Shown piece after piece: positions 34,554 through 47,944 of a DNA stretch of 64,000 bases. The stretch spans positions 5,941,733 to 6,005,732 of the forward strand of contig NC_089175.1 in assembly GCF_947507565.1 (NCBI RefSeq), written 5' to 3'. Under the pieces are notes generated by a model. That model did no database searches, was not told the origin of the DNA, and saw nothing but the letters and a program-made list of their open reading frames with translations. The first letter of the stretch is position 1; every line of letters starts with the position of its first letter. The position numbers were made by a program, and so were the translations under genes. Source of the stretch: Oscarella lobularis (taxonomy: Eukaryota; Porifera; Homoscleromorpha; Homosclerophorida; Oscarellidae).

Positions 34554-35548
34554 GCTGAGTTATACTGTACCAGAATACAGACTACGTAACTCCACAGTGA
34601 AGAAGAGCTCACGCACACCGGTCATGAAACTGAATGACTTTGAGTTTAGCTAGGCTGTCTAGATATACATTCGGTCCACCAATGAGAGCAGTGGAAACAA
34701 TGACTAACTTCCGGTATCCAGCTCCCATCTGTTTGGACCTTCATTGGCTTCACACTCCCTTTGTTCTCTCTTCCGCACGTAAAAATATGTTTTCCTAGCC
34801 TACGAGGTGTTTCTAAATCCTCGTTTGACGTTCACATGTCGATTGAGAGTGAATTAGAGCCTGGAGTCGAAGGAACGACAGGCAGAGTCTGATAGGATGT
34901 TGAGAGATTGTCTCTGGTGGCACAGCGCGCGGTAAGATGATTTATCCGGGTGATCACTCCTTGTCGTCGAAGTGATCGAAGGAGCACCATTAGCTCCGCG
35001 TGGACCACACAACACTGGGGTGAGAATGTATCGGTCACCCACGGGCCCAGGGAGGGCTCGAGACTGCAATTGTACTTCTTCGCGAAATGACAGGAGCTTC
35101 AGTTGCCCTATTTATGGCATTACAGTACAGTGTACTGTAGTCTAGTCGGTTGACTATCAGATGTCAAACGATAAAGAATTATGAGTACACTAAAACGAAA
35201 ACAGAGTTCAGTATGAATTAATTGCTAAAATCGTTATGAATTAATTGCTAACTAAATAGCCTACCGTGAGCAATCTGTTCTTCTTTTTGGATTTTTGACG
35301 GCGAAATGACTACGGGGATGATTTCCTTTATGATATCTTCGTCCCAGTACTCGACTGACGTCAAATTACGTCCGCTTTGCGCTCAAAATCTAAATGACTA
35401 TTGAAAAATATTGCACGCGCCAATTTATCATTCAATCACGATCTTGAATTGTTTCTAATTCTCTGATCTTTCTTCATCTACGACGTAAATCACTAGTCTA
35501 AGACACCGGATTTAGCTGGGAGTTTGTATACAGTAGCCTACCTACGAG
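34554..35548. other. Spacer X/F with USP38 and exon 12 relics
   Basis: 34735-34850 resembles the DNA upstream of USP38. 34920-35030 keeps a weak USP38 5' relic (gcgcgcggtaag, gatcgaaggag, ttagctccgcgtggacc). 35190-35420 is a second decayed juxtamembrane exon with intron flanks, equivalent to 6905-7075. Confidence 0.6.
35190..35420 (-). pseudogene. Relic of receptor exon 12 (juxtamembrane exon), second copy
   Basis: The minus strand is similar to the juxtamembrane exon and its introns (DEDIIKEI-type segment, ISPSKIQKEEQI segment, tcatttag acceptor). A deletion removes the EMNP portion. It is close to the relic at 6905-7075 and likewise sits directly next to repeat R, so the two were duplicated together. 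Confidence 0.72.
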
Positions 35549-36163
35549 TAGCCCGTAGACGACTGCCTTGTTGGTCGACGGCTACTCTCGTAAGAGACGC
35601 TTCTACGAGCCACTAAAAGACGGGCAAAGGGATCTGAACTGTCTGTCACAGCGGCGACCGTATTTTCGTGCGTTTGAGCGATTCTCGCTCGTCGTTTCGT
35701 ACGTAGTGTAGTCAAGGACTTCGCTTACAGTCAGATAAACGCCGCAGATTGCCGCAGAACGTTCGCTTAGTGTAGGCGTCGATTCCCGTTCGACAGCCGG
35801 CAGCCATCTTGCTTCAGATTCGCTGACCATGCAACTTACGTCACGACGAGCATGCATACGTTCGTTCTTTCGCGTCGAATAGCGACCGAACGATTCTAGA
35901 ATAACTCCGCGGCCTAGAAGGTGCTTTTTGCTTGTAGAAAGAGGCAACATCCTTGCATTCAATGATGTCATACAATGATGTCACGGCCCCTCCTACTGTC
36001 AGTCTTTTCGCGTATAGAAACCGAATTGCGACGAAATATCGTTCGAAACTATAGAAGAATCATATTTACAGTCTATTTGCATTGGTTTGCAATTCGAAAC
36101 AACGCGCGTTTTTGTACTGTAAAGCTGCGATAGAAACGAGGCCCCGCCCCTGAGAGTATAAAT
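35549..36163. repeat. Spacer repeat R, copy 3
   Basis: Matches copies 1 and 2. The minus-strand 122-codon frame (35603-35971) is open. On the plus strand the CRE is mutated (tgatgtca), while ATTTGCAT (36074-36081), the GC box (36142-36150) and TATAAAT (36157-36163) remain. The TATA box is separated from the usual downstream bases by an insertion of about 220 bp. Confidence 0.7.
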
Positions 36164-36385
36164 TTCTATCAAAATTTAGTGCAAATATTTATCGGTTCCT
36201 CCCCTAGCGTGCTAGGATAGAAGGGAGCAGGTTACTCTCCCCTGTAGATGTAAGGTGCTTCACAACACACCATTCCCTCTGAACCCCTAGTGCCCCTGTC
36301 TGTGTGTTTATTAGAATGTACTGTGTAGTTGAGAGATATACCATAAATAAAACCCCAAGCGAGGGTAAGGTCCAGATAAGCGGTA
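36164..36385. other. Insertion between repeat R and gene F
   Basis: About 220 bp absent from the B and E loci, where ggtataaatat runs straight into ggttgactgtcag. The right end (aagcgagggtaagg, tccagataagcggtagttgg) is shared with the DNA just left of the LTR-like element beside gene D, so D and F share part of an inserted element. No coding potential is seen. Confidence 0.45.
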
Positions 36386-36425
36386 GTTGGTTGACTGTCA
36401 GATCACTCTACGTACTAAAACAGAG

Positions 36426-39400
36426 TCAACATTCCAAGACATCAATTTCGCCATCACCCAATGCAAACATGGAACTAATCTTTTCCACGTTAATGCTTCT
36501 ACTGGCTGGATCAGATGCTTGTTTTCCAACAAGACTTCTGCCCTTTGGCTTTCCATCTTCACTTTTTGAAAGCAGCTGAGGTAGTGTCACAGTCACTTCC
36601 TTGGCAACAGACATATTCCAATGAGAGTATGGGTCCACATTTGGATTTAGATAATTCCTCAACTCGGTCAGATACTCTTCAAAACACTCAACAATTTGTG
36701 GAAAAGATAGACGCTCATCAGGTTCGGCTGCCCAACACAGACCCATAATGTCATACCTGCAAAGCAAGTGAAAAATAGAAAGAAAGACAAGTGTTGCAGT
36801 CTTACACTTCTAATGGACATTCATTTGGTTTTCCTAGCCGCTGGCCTGACGTGACCAAAACGACTACGTCCTGGTTCGAAACACCTGGATACGGCATCAT
36901 TCCAAGAGTCATCACCTCCCACAGGGTGATTCCGAATGCCCACTTCAATTTAATTAAACGTAACTAACTAAAAATCATGATTTCTAGATGCTACGTACCA
37001 CATCCGATTTTGCAGTGAAGACGAAATCAATGAGGCATTCAGGCGACATCCATCGAACGGGAAACTGACCGCCTTCTCCCGTGCGGTAGTAGTCCTTCCC
37101 TGCCTTCATTACTCTTGATAAACCGAAGTCGCCAACTTTGACTTCCAAATCCCAGCTCACCCTTCATAAATCACAAGGCAATTAAAATTATGCATAAAAA
37201 ATGCGTGTCAATTTCTACATGCAATTCCTGGCTGCCAAGTCTCGATGAACAACTCCTTTATTAGAAATGTATTCCATTCCTTTAGCAATATGCAGCGAAA
37301 ATTTGACCAGCTGCGCCAAAGACACTTTCCTCACCTAAAAAATTGCCATACGGATTTCTGAAAAGTGTGTGAATGTTTCCAAACCTGTGGAGGATTTTCG
37401 TCCGTCAGCGATACTATTGACCCTCGCGGTCGGCGTTTGCGAAGGTACGTTCTGACATCGCCTAGTTCCATGTAGGGTAGAATGATGAGCGGAGATCGGT
37501 GATAGGGGTTCGATGGATCGTCAGACCAACAGATACCAAGAAGTTTCATCACATTGGGATGGTCAAATTGACGCATTTGAAGGCCTTCGCGAACGAAGTC
37601 GTTTAACTCCCTGCGATTGAACACATCTAGAACAGGTTATACACAGGTATGCATGTACAAACACTAACTAATACGAGAAAGAATGCACCTAGCACTGATT
37701 TCATTGCAACATCGGCATCGTTCAGCGTGCCTTTGAAAACAGCTCCAAAGTTACCTTTGAAGACCAATGAAAATTAAAAACTAAGTGTTCACTGAACTGC
37801 TAACCGCGACCAATTTGTTCATCTTTTTGAATTTGCGAAGGCGAAATGACCACGGTATTGATTTCCTTAACGATATCTTCGTCCCAGTAGTTGACTGCCG
37901 GTCCCAGCTCAACTAAGCCAAAGTCAGCTTCGCGCTGCAAATCTATAAACGACAGGTGAAAAATATTACAAGTGCCAATTCATCATTTTTTCATACCTGC
38001 TAACTCCCTCCTGATGCGTGTTAACGCTCCTCTTCCCATGAAGGTAAACACATGAAGAGTCAGAAAGGCTGGAAAGGTAGCTATAGTAACCATGAACCCG
38101 GCCCATATGCTGCCGTTTTTTGCCCACAGAAAACTGCATAAGGATGCGATATAAAACGCAGCAAAAAGTGATGCCGTTAAACACTCAATAATCGATCTGC
38201 TCTTCAGTCGACTTTCAAGTCCTCTGCGATACGTTATCCACGTGACAACAGCAATTCCAATAGCAAGTGCAGCATTAAGGAAGTATGAGGAGACAAGTAG
38301 AGGACGGGTGCGAGCGTCTATGCAATGATCTTCGGGCTCTTTTTCGCCAACATCTGGAACAAAAATGAAACATGACATAGCCGATATTAAGATTTCAAAA
38401 ATCACGATGATGGCATTGATAGCAAGTTTAACTGGTAGCCTGGAGAGAATTCGTCCGACGAGGTGAGCTACCGTTTCAACAAACAAAAGCGAAAAACAGA
38501 GGACGGTGTATAGATTAATAACAAAATCTATCACCAGAGTTTTGCATTTGAAAGGAGAAAGAACGTTGACAGCAATAAGAATGCCAGCAAAGACGGATGC
38601 GGCTGAAAAAATGAAAAAGATAATGACAAGTGGGGAAAAGATGCTACGCATGTTAGAAACTCCCAAAGTGCGGGCGGCAACAACGCATGCTAGAAGGAGG
38701 AGAGAGAAAGCGACAATAGGAGCAGCGACTGCCGGAAGTTCTGCAAAACAAAAAAATTAAATTAAAAACAAGGCATTAAAAATATTCAAAAATAAACGCA
38801 AATGCTTCACGAAAATACTGCGAGTGAGAAAAATGAGACGGGCTCCACGCACTGGCCGAGCAAATCAGTTCGATAGAGCACCGCACGAAAAACGGCTTAG
38901 CTATTACGTACTACTATATCTAGCTCAGGTTGTACTCTCGTTAAAATTTCTACCACTTAATCACATGCATAGCTTACGAGATTTCTTGCAGACTGGCGGC
39001 CCGTCAGACCATTGACCGCTTTCCAAACACGTGATTCTTGAGGAACCAACCAGGATGTATCCATCATCGCAAGAAAAGTCCAATATGGTCGAGGTAACGT
39101 TTCCGTGAGTGACCGACTGAATCGTCAACGACGAATTGGCCGTCGCATTGACAGTGGGGCATAGACCATCTACGATAAATAGATTACAGTAACACGTACA
39201 AATGACATTCTGATGCGCTTCACCTTCACAAATCAGCGCAACATCTTCCTTGTTCCTGCAAGTTTCCTTTGCGCGCTGATAAATACCTTTTTCCGAAAGA
39301 CATTGGGCGAGCACTTGTTCGGAACCATTACAGCGTAGCTTATTAAGCAGAATCGAATGCTCGCCGGGACCGTAATCGTGAACGAGCCCAGCCAACGCTT

Positions 39401-41268
39401 GGGTAGCTCGTCCCAGACCGAGCTGACGGCACACGACGTGAGCGTCTTGCAAATCCCATTCGTCATCGCACACAGTTCCCCATTCGTCTTTGTAGAACAC
39501 TTCCAGGCGTCCTTCGACCGACGAAAACCCTTCAGCCGCCAGTCGGACAGGAAACGGTGTTTCTATATGACCACGCCTTCCTAACTATAACTTCCTACGC
39601 CGGACACATGCTCTTACCCAAACAGACGACTCCGGCCTCGTTTTCGTTATTGCACTGTGACCTGTGCGCTCCTATACCTCGATGCAAACAGTCTTGAAGA
39701 TGAGTTTCGCTCCCGGAACATCGTAGATCGTCGAGCACTATGGGACCAGGCCCTGGTCCAAAATATGAACCGAATTTGTAATTTGCAGGAAACGTTGAAA
39801 AGAGTTGCCGACAAACAACGAACGCTTCTTCCATGCCAAAGCCTTCTTCACAAACTGTTCCCCACGACCCGTTGTAATACACTTCGAGGCGACCTTCGTA
39901 ATCGGAGTCTCCGTCCACCAGACGAAGTTCTAAAGAATGAGCAACCGTATAACTAAATGTTCATTTGAGTTTTTCCATTGAGTAGAGTTTAAACGTCTGC
40001 GTTGTTTCGCTGAACCACTCAGACTAACTATAGCGCAAAACAGACACCTTACTTGAACAAATTGGGACGGTTCCTGACCAGCTTCCATTCACGAGACAGG
40101 TTATGGAAGACTGGCCAATAAGTTCAAATTTTCCGCGGCACCCGAAGTACAGCGTTCGAGAGGCAACGGATTCCGAGCCGGAAGTATAATTCTCCCTGCG
40201 GCCATCGGACGACGTCCACCATGCATCCCCATCTCGTGGGGGCGTAATAGGATTACACCGAATCTCTAGAAAAGAAAGCCGCAAAGGACAGTAAAATATT
40301 TGCAAGGAAGTTAAAAGTAATCAGACCTTCGCAAGACGGGGGGTCGCTTGACCACCTGCCTGACAAGCAGACAAGACTCGCTGTGCTATTGACGACATAT
40401 CCTTCTTTGCAAGAAAATTTGACTTCGGTCCCATTGGTCGTTTTATTCGTGGATATAGCCCCGCGTGCAGGTACGTTCAGCGATTCGCATGAAGTGGAAA
40501 TGCCTGTGGACCGTGTGCGATGACGTGGAGACATGAAAAGCATAAGGAAGCTACGATACCAGAGCAGATTGAAAAGGACTTCTCGTGCGACCCCTCTCCA
40601 GGCGAGAAGCCAAGGAAGCGACAGGACGTAGCATCTAAGGCGATAAGAAAACTCTCCTTGTGAAGTTTTGCTTTTCTTATATTGGGCTCGTCGTTTACTT
40701 TCGCAGTCTCGTGACGACTTGCCCCAGGTGCCGTCCGGTAGGCACCTAATGGATTCGACGCCCACCAAACGGCTACCGTCACTGCACGCAAGCCGAAGTG
40801 TCGCGTTCTCCCCAGTGACGCAGCTACCATTTCTCGTAAGCCCCACGGTGCCATTCCTCGGATTTCGGATGCGTTCACAGTCGACCCCTGCGGCGCGGAA
40901 ATTGGCTAACTTCCAGAACAGTACTCCTAGGATACCTTCTCCGCATTGGAGATTTCCCTTGCATATGACTGACGCTCCTCTTAGAAAGCAATCGCCGTCG
41001 CACGAAAGATTGACCACTGCAGTATCCACAGCCGTTCCGTTAGTCGAATTGACGTCGCTTTTATTTGACGGATTGCAGTCAACTGCCACTAGTAACGATA
41101 ATGCTTATATAATAATAGGCAGAAGGTCGTGCATTCAACGTACAGCGACTGAAGTCAGTGAGCTCGGAGTAGACAACGTTGAAGAGGAAGAAAAGAAGCC
41201 TAAGGAAAAAAAATGCTACGAGATGCCGCGACGCTATGCTCGCCAAACAGAACTTACTTTAGAAGCAT
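36426..41268 (-). CDS. Gene F: SRCR/CCP - seven-helix - tyrosine kinase receptor
   Basis: Eighteen-exon layout, apparently intact. Start ATG 41266-41268; signal peptide core [17 protein letters not shown]3 is strongly eroded (about 25 codons). SRCR1 is at 39595-39918, SRCR2 about 39217-39560, and CCP6 follows. The 7TM exon is 37997-38740. Kinase exons cover 37941 down to 36426, with [45 protein letters not shown] and MSPE. The tail ends in the [10 protein letters not shown] type shared with B and E. It differs from E mainly by lacking the CCP2 stop, so it is probably the working sister of E. Confidence 0.85.
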
Positions 41269-42058
41269 GCTGAGTTTATACTGTACTAGAATACAGACTA
41301 CGTAACTCCACAGTGAAGAAGACCTCACGCACACCCGTCATGAAACTGAATGACTTTGAGTTTAGCTAGGCTGTCTAGATATACATTCGGTCCACCAATG
41401 AGGGCAGTGGAAACAGTGACTAACTTCCGGTATCCAGCTCCCATCTGTTTGGCCCTTCTTTGGCTTCATACCCCTCTGTTCTTTCTTCCGTACGTATCTT
41501 TAGCCATACATCATATCCATTAAATGTTTTTTCAAGCCTAAAAAATGTTCCTAACTTGCTACCCTCGTCTAACGTCGCTATTGGTATTTTCTAACCCCGC
41601 AACACGTTCCATCGATTTTTTGACGAGGTTGCCAGCGTCCTTTTCGACCCAGAGAGGGTTGGATACGATAGCTTTGCGCAGAGATGCAGGATGCATCCAT
41701 AGATAGAGGACAGGGTAGAGGCACGGATACTAGAGGTAGAGGCAGGGGTAGAGGCAGGGTAGAGGAGAAGGATCGCTGAGCGCGCGTTAGGTCTACAACC
41801 CCATATACACGTAAGCAGTATTTTGCCACCAGTATTTTCTGTATACAGTGTGCGTTCATTTAGTAAAGAATGGGGGTTAGAGACAGACATACAGAATCTC
41901 TGGCGCCTGGTGGATCTAGTAGATACGTACAACAAGTAGTCTACTTGGTTGACTAATCACATACCATAAGTTTACAGTGTCTACTAAAACGAGAACAGAG
42001 TTCGTCCAGCGCCCAATGCAAACATGACGCTAAGACTCTAAAATTCTGGCTGAATCTG
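41269..42058. other. Spacer F/G
   Basis: 41440-41580 is homologous to the DNA upstream of USP38 (tttagccatac, aaatgttttttcaagcc, tgttcctaacttgctac). 41585-41620 keeps a trace of the USP38 start (ccgcaacacgttccatcg). 41690-41765 holds a short gaggcagggtagaggcacgg-type purine-rich repeat. No gene is seen. Confidence 0.5.
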
Positions 42059-45000
42059 TTACTCGTTTTTCACTTCTCCACGTCTCTTTGATAGTAGCCG
42101 AGGCAGTGCCACAGTCCCGTCCTTGGCAAGAGACAGATTCCAATGCGAATACGGGTCAACAAAGCCTGCACTTGACTTAACACAATCCCTAAGCTCGGTT
42201 AGATATTCTTCAAAACACTCAACAATTTTTGAAAAAGATAGACGCTTATTGGATTTGCCTGCCCAGCACAGACGCATCACATCATACCTGCAAAGCATTT
42301 GAAAAGTAGAGAAAAAGACACAAGTCGTGGAGTCTTACACTTCCAACGGGCATTCATTTGGTTTTCCTAGACGCTGGCCGGACGTGACAAAAGCGCCTAC
42401 TTCCTGGTTTGAAACACCTGGATACGGCATCATTCCAAGAGTCATCACCTCCCACAGAGTGATTCCGAATGCCCACTTGAAGTTGGACGTAAATAAACAA
42501 AAAATTTAACTATGATCTTGAGATATTACCACATCCGATTTTGTAGTGAAGACGAAGCTAAGGAGGCATTCAGGCGCCATCCATCGAACAGGAAACTGGC
42601 CGGTTTCGCCTTTCTTCATTACTCTTGATAAACCGAAGTCGCCAACTTTGACTTCCAAATCCCAGCTCACCCTTCATGAGAAGAAATAAGGCAATTAAAA
42701 CGATTCATTTAAAGTGCGTGTTGAGTTGTACATGCAATTCCTTGCTGCCAAATCTCGATGAACAACTCCCTTCTTAGAAATGCATTCCATTCCTTTAGCG
42801 ATATGCAACGAAAATTTCACCAGCTGCTCCAAGGACACCTTCATCGCCTAAAAACATTGACCGTACATTGAGGGCTAATTAGAATTTTAAAAAGTGTTTC
42901 CAAACCTGCGTAGGATTTTCGTCCATCGACCCTCCCGGTCGGAGTTTGCGAAGGTAAGTTTTCAGGTCGCCTAGTTCCATGTAGGGTAGAATGATGAGTG
43001 GCGATCGGTGATAGGAGCTAGATGGATCGTCAGACCAACAGATGCCAAGAAGCTTCATCACGTTGGGATGGTCAAATTGGTGCATTAGAAGGCCTCCACG
43101 AACAAAGTCATTCACTTCCCTTCGATTCATCACGTCTAGAGCAGGTAAAATATGTACCTGCAGTAAGTAAGTAAGCACGAAAAAGAATGTACCTAGAACT
43201 GATTTCATTGCAACATCGGCATCTTTCAGCTTGCCTTTAAAAACAGCACCAAACTTTCCTTTTTAATTAAAACTAATTAATTGTTAACTAAAGGATAACC
43301 GAACTGCTAACCCCGATCAATCTGTTCCTCTTTTTGGATTTGTGAGGGCAGAATCACAACTGCATTGATTTCCTTTACGATATCTTCGTCCCAGTAGTTG
43401 ACTGCGGGTCCAATTTCAACTAAGTCAAAGTCAGCTTCACGCTTAGAATCTAGATGACAGTTGAAAATATACAAGTGCAGATTTAGCATTCTTTTCTTAC
43501 ATGCTAACTCTCTCCTGCGTGCTAACGCTCCTCTTGCCATGAAGGTAAACACATGAAGAGTCAGAAATGCTGGAAAAGTAGCTACAGTCACCATAAACCC
43601 GGCCCATATGCTGCCCTCCTTTGCCCACAGAAAACTGGATACGGCCGCAACATAAAATGCAGCAATTAGTGACGCCGTTAAGCATTCAATAATTGATGTG
43701 TTCCTTAGTCGACTTTCAAGTCCTCTGTAATGCGTTATACAAGTAACAACAGCGATTCCCATAGCAAGTGCAGCATTAAGGAAGTACGAAAAGACAAGTA
43801 GAGGACGGGTGCGAGCGTCCATGCAATGATCCTCGGGCTCTTTTCCGCCAACATCCGGAACGAAAATGAAGCATGACATAGCAGATACTAAGATTTCAAT
43901 GATCACAATTACGACACTGATAGCAAGTTTAACTGGTAGCCTGGAGAAAATTCGGCCGACGAGGTGAGCTACCGTTTCAATAAACAACAGCGCAAAACAC
44001 AGAACGGTGTATAGATTAATAACAAAATCTATCACCAAAGTTTTGCATTTGAAAGGAGAAAGAATTTCGACAGCAATAAGAATGCCAAGACAGACGGATG
44101 CGGCTGAGGAAATGAAAAAGAAAATGACGAGTGGAGAAAAGATGCTTCGCATGTCAGAAAATTCCAAAGTGCGGGCGGCAACAACGCATGCTATAAGGAG
44201 AAGAGAGAATGCGATGATAGGAACAGCTACTGCCGAAAGATCTGCAAAACAGAGAAAGATAGGTTAGAAACAATGCATTTAACTAAATCAGTTTGATAGA
44301 GCGCTGCACGAAAAACGGTTCAGCTATAAACCAGTCTATAGCCCAGCTTCTATAGACTCTAATCGATATCTGCCACTAAATTACATATAGCTTACGAGAT
44401 TTCATGCAGACTGGCGGCTTATCAGACCATCGACCGCTTTGCAAACACGCGATTCTTGACGAACCAACCAGAACATATCCATCATCGCAAGAAAAGACCA
44501 ACACGGTCGCGGTAACGTTTTCGTGAGTGACCGACTGAATCGTCATTAACGAATTGGCCGTCGAATTTACAGTAGGGCATAGACCATCTAAACAAATTTC
44601 GCTCACACGTACGAACACGACATTCCGATGCGCTTCACCTTTACAAATCAGCGCAACAGCTTCCTTGTTCCTGCAAGTTTCCTTTGCACGCTGATAAATA
44701 CCTTTTTCCGAAAGACATTGCGCGAGCACTTGTTCGGACCCATTGCAGCGTAGCTTATTAAGCAGAATCGAATGCTCGCCGGGACCGTAATCGTGAACGA
44801 GCCCAGCCAACGCTTGGGTAGCCCGTCCCAGTCCGAGCTGACGGCACACGACGTGAGCGTCTTGCAAATCCCATTCGTCGTCGCACACCGTTCCCCATTC
44901 GTCTTTGTAGAACACTTCCAGGCGTCCTTCGACCGACGAAAACCCTTCAGCGACCAGTCGGACAGGAAACGGTGTTTCTATATGACCACGCCTTCCTAAC

Positions 45001-47347
45001 TATAACTTCCTACGCCGGACACATGCTCTTACCCAAACAGACGACTCCGGCCTCGTTTTCGTTATTGCACTGCGACCTGTGCGCTCCTATACCTCGATGC
45101 AAACAGTCTTGAAGATGAGTTTCGCTCCCGGAACATCGTAGATCGTCGAGCACTATGGGACCAGACCCTGGTCCAAAATATGAACCGAATTTGTAATTTG
45201 CAGGAAACGTTGAAAAGAGTTGCCGACAAACAACGAACGCTTCTTCCATGCCAAAGCCTTCTTCACAAACTGTTCCCCACGACCCGTTGTAATACACTTC
45301 GAGGCGACCTTCGTATTTGGAGTCTCCGCCCTCCAGACGAAGTTCTAAAGAATGAGCAACCGTATAACTAAATGTTCATTCGAGTTCTTCTATTGAGTAC
45401 TCAGACTAACTATAGGCAAAACAGACACCTTACTTGAACACATTGGGACGGTTCCTGACCAGCTTCCATTCACGAGACAGGTTATGGAAGACTGGCCAAT
45501 AAGTTCAAGTTTTCCGCGGCACTCGAAGTACAGCGTTCGAAAGGCAACGGATTCCGAGCCGGAAGTATAATTCTCCCTGCGGCCATCGGACGACGTCCAC
45601 CATGCATCCCCATCTCGTGGGGGCGTAATAGGATTACACCGAACCTCTAGAAAAGAAAGCCGCAAAGGACAGTAAAATATTTGCAAGGAAGTTAAAAGAA
45701 ATCAGACACATGCTCTTACCCAAACAGACGACTCCGGCCTCGTTTTCGTTATTGCACTGCGACCTGTGCGCTCCTATACCTCGATGCAAACAGTCTTGAA
45801 GATGAGTTTCGCTCCCGGAACATCGTAGATCGTCGAGCACTATGGGACCAGACCCTGGTCCAAAATATGAACCGAATTTGTAATTTGCAGGAAACGTTGA
45901 AAAGAGTTGCCGACAAACAACGAACGCTTCTTCCATGCCAAAGCCTTCTTCACAAACTGTTCCCCACGACCCGTCGTAATACACTTCGAGGCGACCTTCG
46001 TATTTGGAGTCTCCGCCCTCCAGACGAAGTTCTAAAGAATGAGCAACCGTGTAACTAAATGTTCATTCGAGTTTTTCTATTGGGTACTCAGACTAACTAT
46101 AGCGCAAAACAGACACCTTACTTGAACACATTGGAACGGTTCCTGACCAGCTTCCATTCACGAGACAGGTTATGGAAGACTGGCCAATAAGTTCAAGTTT
46201 TCCGCGGCACTCGAAGTACAGCGTTCGAAAGGCAACGGATTCCGAGCCGGAAGTATAATTCTCCCTGCGGCCATCGGACGACGTCCACCATGCATCCCCA
46301 TCTCGTGGGGGCGTAATAGGATTACACCGAACCTCTAGAAAAGAAAGCCGCAAAGGACAGTAAAATATTTGCAAGGAAGTTAAAAGAAATCAGACCTTCG
46401 CAAGACGGGGGGTCGCTTGACCACCTGCCTGACAAGCAGATAAGGCTCGCTCTGCCATCGACGACATATCCTTCTTTGCAAGAAAATTTGACTTCGGTCC
46501 CATTGGTCGTTTGATTCGTGGATATAGCCCCGCGTTCCGGTATATTCAGCGATTCGCATGAAATGGAAATGCCTGTGGACCGTGTGCGATGACGTGGAGA
46601 CATGAAAAGCATAAGGAAGCTACGATACCAGAGCAGATTGAAAAGGTCTTCTCATTCGACACCTCTCCAGGCGAGAAGCCACAGGACGTAGCATCTAAGG
46701 CGATAAGAAAACTCTCCTTGTGAAATTTTGCTTTTCTTTTATTGGGCTCGTCGTTTACTTTCGCAGTCTCGTGACGACTTGCCCCAGGTGCCGTTCGGTA
46801 GGCACCTAATGGATTCGACGCCCACCAAACGGCTTCCGTCGCTGCACGAAAAGCGAACTGTCGCGTTCTCTCCGACTTTCACAGCGACGCTGCTGCCGTT
46901 CTTCGGATTTCGGATACGTTCGTCACAGTCGATCCCTGCGGCGCGGGAAATTGGCTAACTTCCAGTGAAATATTTAGAGAGTGTAGGATGACCTTCTCTG
47001 CATTGGCTATGCCCAATCGACCAGCTTGCGTTTCCCTCACACACGACCGACGCTCCTCTTAGAAAGTAACCGCCGTCGCACGAAAGATTGACCACTGCCG
47101 TTTCGCTGGTCGAATTGACGTCGCTTTTAATTGACGGATTGCAGTCAACTGCCACTAGTATAACGATATCGCTATCGACTTGTGCACCACAGAATGAACA
47201 TACCGCGACTATAGTCAGTCGACTCGGAGTAGGCGCTGACAACGGTGAAGAGAAAGAAAAGAAGCCTAAGAAAAAAAAGATGCGATACGAGATGCCGCTC
47301 TGCTAGGAATGTCCGTCAAACAGCGAGAACTCTTACTTTAGAAGCAT
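42059..47347 (-). CDS. Gene G: receptor with duplicated CCP5-SRCR1 and a degenerate tyrosine kinase
   Basis: The frame is open throughout. Start ATG 47345-47347. Order: signal peptide, CCP1, CCP2, eroded CCP3, CCP4, CCP5 (46122-46334), SRCR1 (45720-46031), second CCP5 (45434-45646), second SRCR1 (45033-45344), SRCR2, CCP6, 7TM exon (43501-44241), juxtamembrane exon, kinase, shortened tail. The extra block adds 175 residues. The kinase keeps the VAMK lysine, [10 protein letters not shown] and DFG. It has Asp for the first loop glycine (IDRGKFG) and Gly for the helix-C glutamate (VRGGLLM). A 21-base deletion removes the activation-loop tyrosine pair (VMKKGETGQF). It is likely expressed as a receptor with little or no kinase activity. 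Intron 11 (43450-43500) is 51 bases and stop-free in frame, so its retention would be tolerated. Confidence 0.83.
45021..46394 (-). repeat. 687-bp tandem duplication inside gene G
   Basis: The block 45021-45707 is repeated at 45708-46394 with only a handful of differences. Each copy contains a complete SRCR1 exon, an intron and a complete CCP5 exon with splice sites. The junction falls in short shared sequence (gac/acatgctcttaccc). Because both exons start and end in phase 1, the duplicated exons can be spliced in frame. Confidence 0.93.
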
Positions 47348-47944
47348 GCTGAGCTAGTACACGTATAACGCCACAGTGAAGAAGACCTTACGCACACTGA
47401 CTGACGTTCAGTTTACCTAGGCTGTCTAGATATACATATAAGACATTCGGTCACCAATCAGGCAAACTGTGACTAACATCCGGCTTCCATGTTACTCCTA
47501 GCTCTGTTTTGCTGAGCGTAGAGACTGTTCCTAACCTTCGTTGACGTCCACATGCTGGTATGAGCGAATTAGAGTCAGGATTCGACTAAAATAGAACCGT
47601 TCCACTGAGAAGAAACGAAGGACAGACAGTTGAGAGCGTGGCGCACAGCGCGCGGTAAGACGATTAGGCATCCGGGTGATCGCACCCTAAAGTCATCGAA
47701 GGAGATCTCCGCAAGTAGCGAGCCGAGACAGATCTGGTCTGGCTCGAGATCTACAAGTAGAGTCTATGTCGACAGTAGGGGTCGAACGTTCCCATGCAGT
47801 AGCCTCGTCCCAAGACTCTCTCGCCTCGAGAGCTCGAAACTACAACTGTCCTTCTTCTTCGCGACGTGGACATCAGATCTCTGCCGCGTGTATATATCTA
47901 GTAGTTGGTTGACAACTCTACGTACTAAAACGAGAACAACAGAG
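47348..47944. other. Spacer G/H
   Basis: 47640-47800 contains a USP38 5' relic (gcgcgcggtaag, then aaagtcatcgaaggag, then ctccgcaag). It is almost the same as 52970-53110 beside gene I, so spacers G/H and H/I are recent duplicates. No intact gene is seen. Confidence 0.55.

Noticed and set aside
41690-41770. CRISPR-like or regulatory tandem repeat (gaggcagggtagaggcacgg)
   Set aside because: Units are short, irregular and purine-rich without spacers; simple repeat DNA in a eukaryotic genome.
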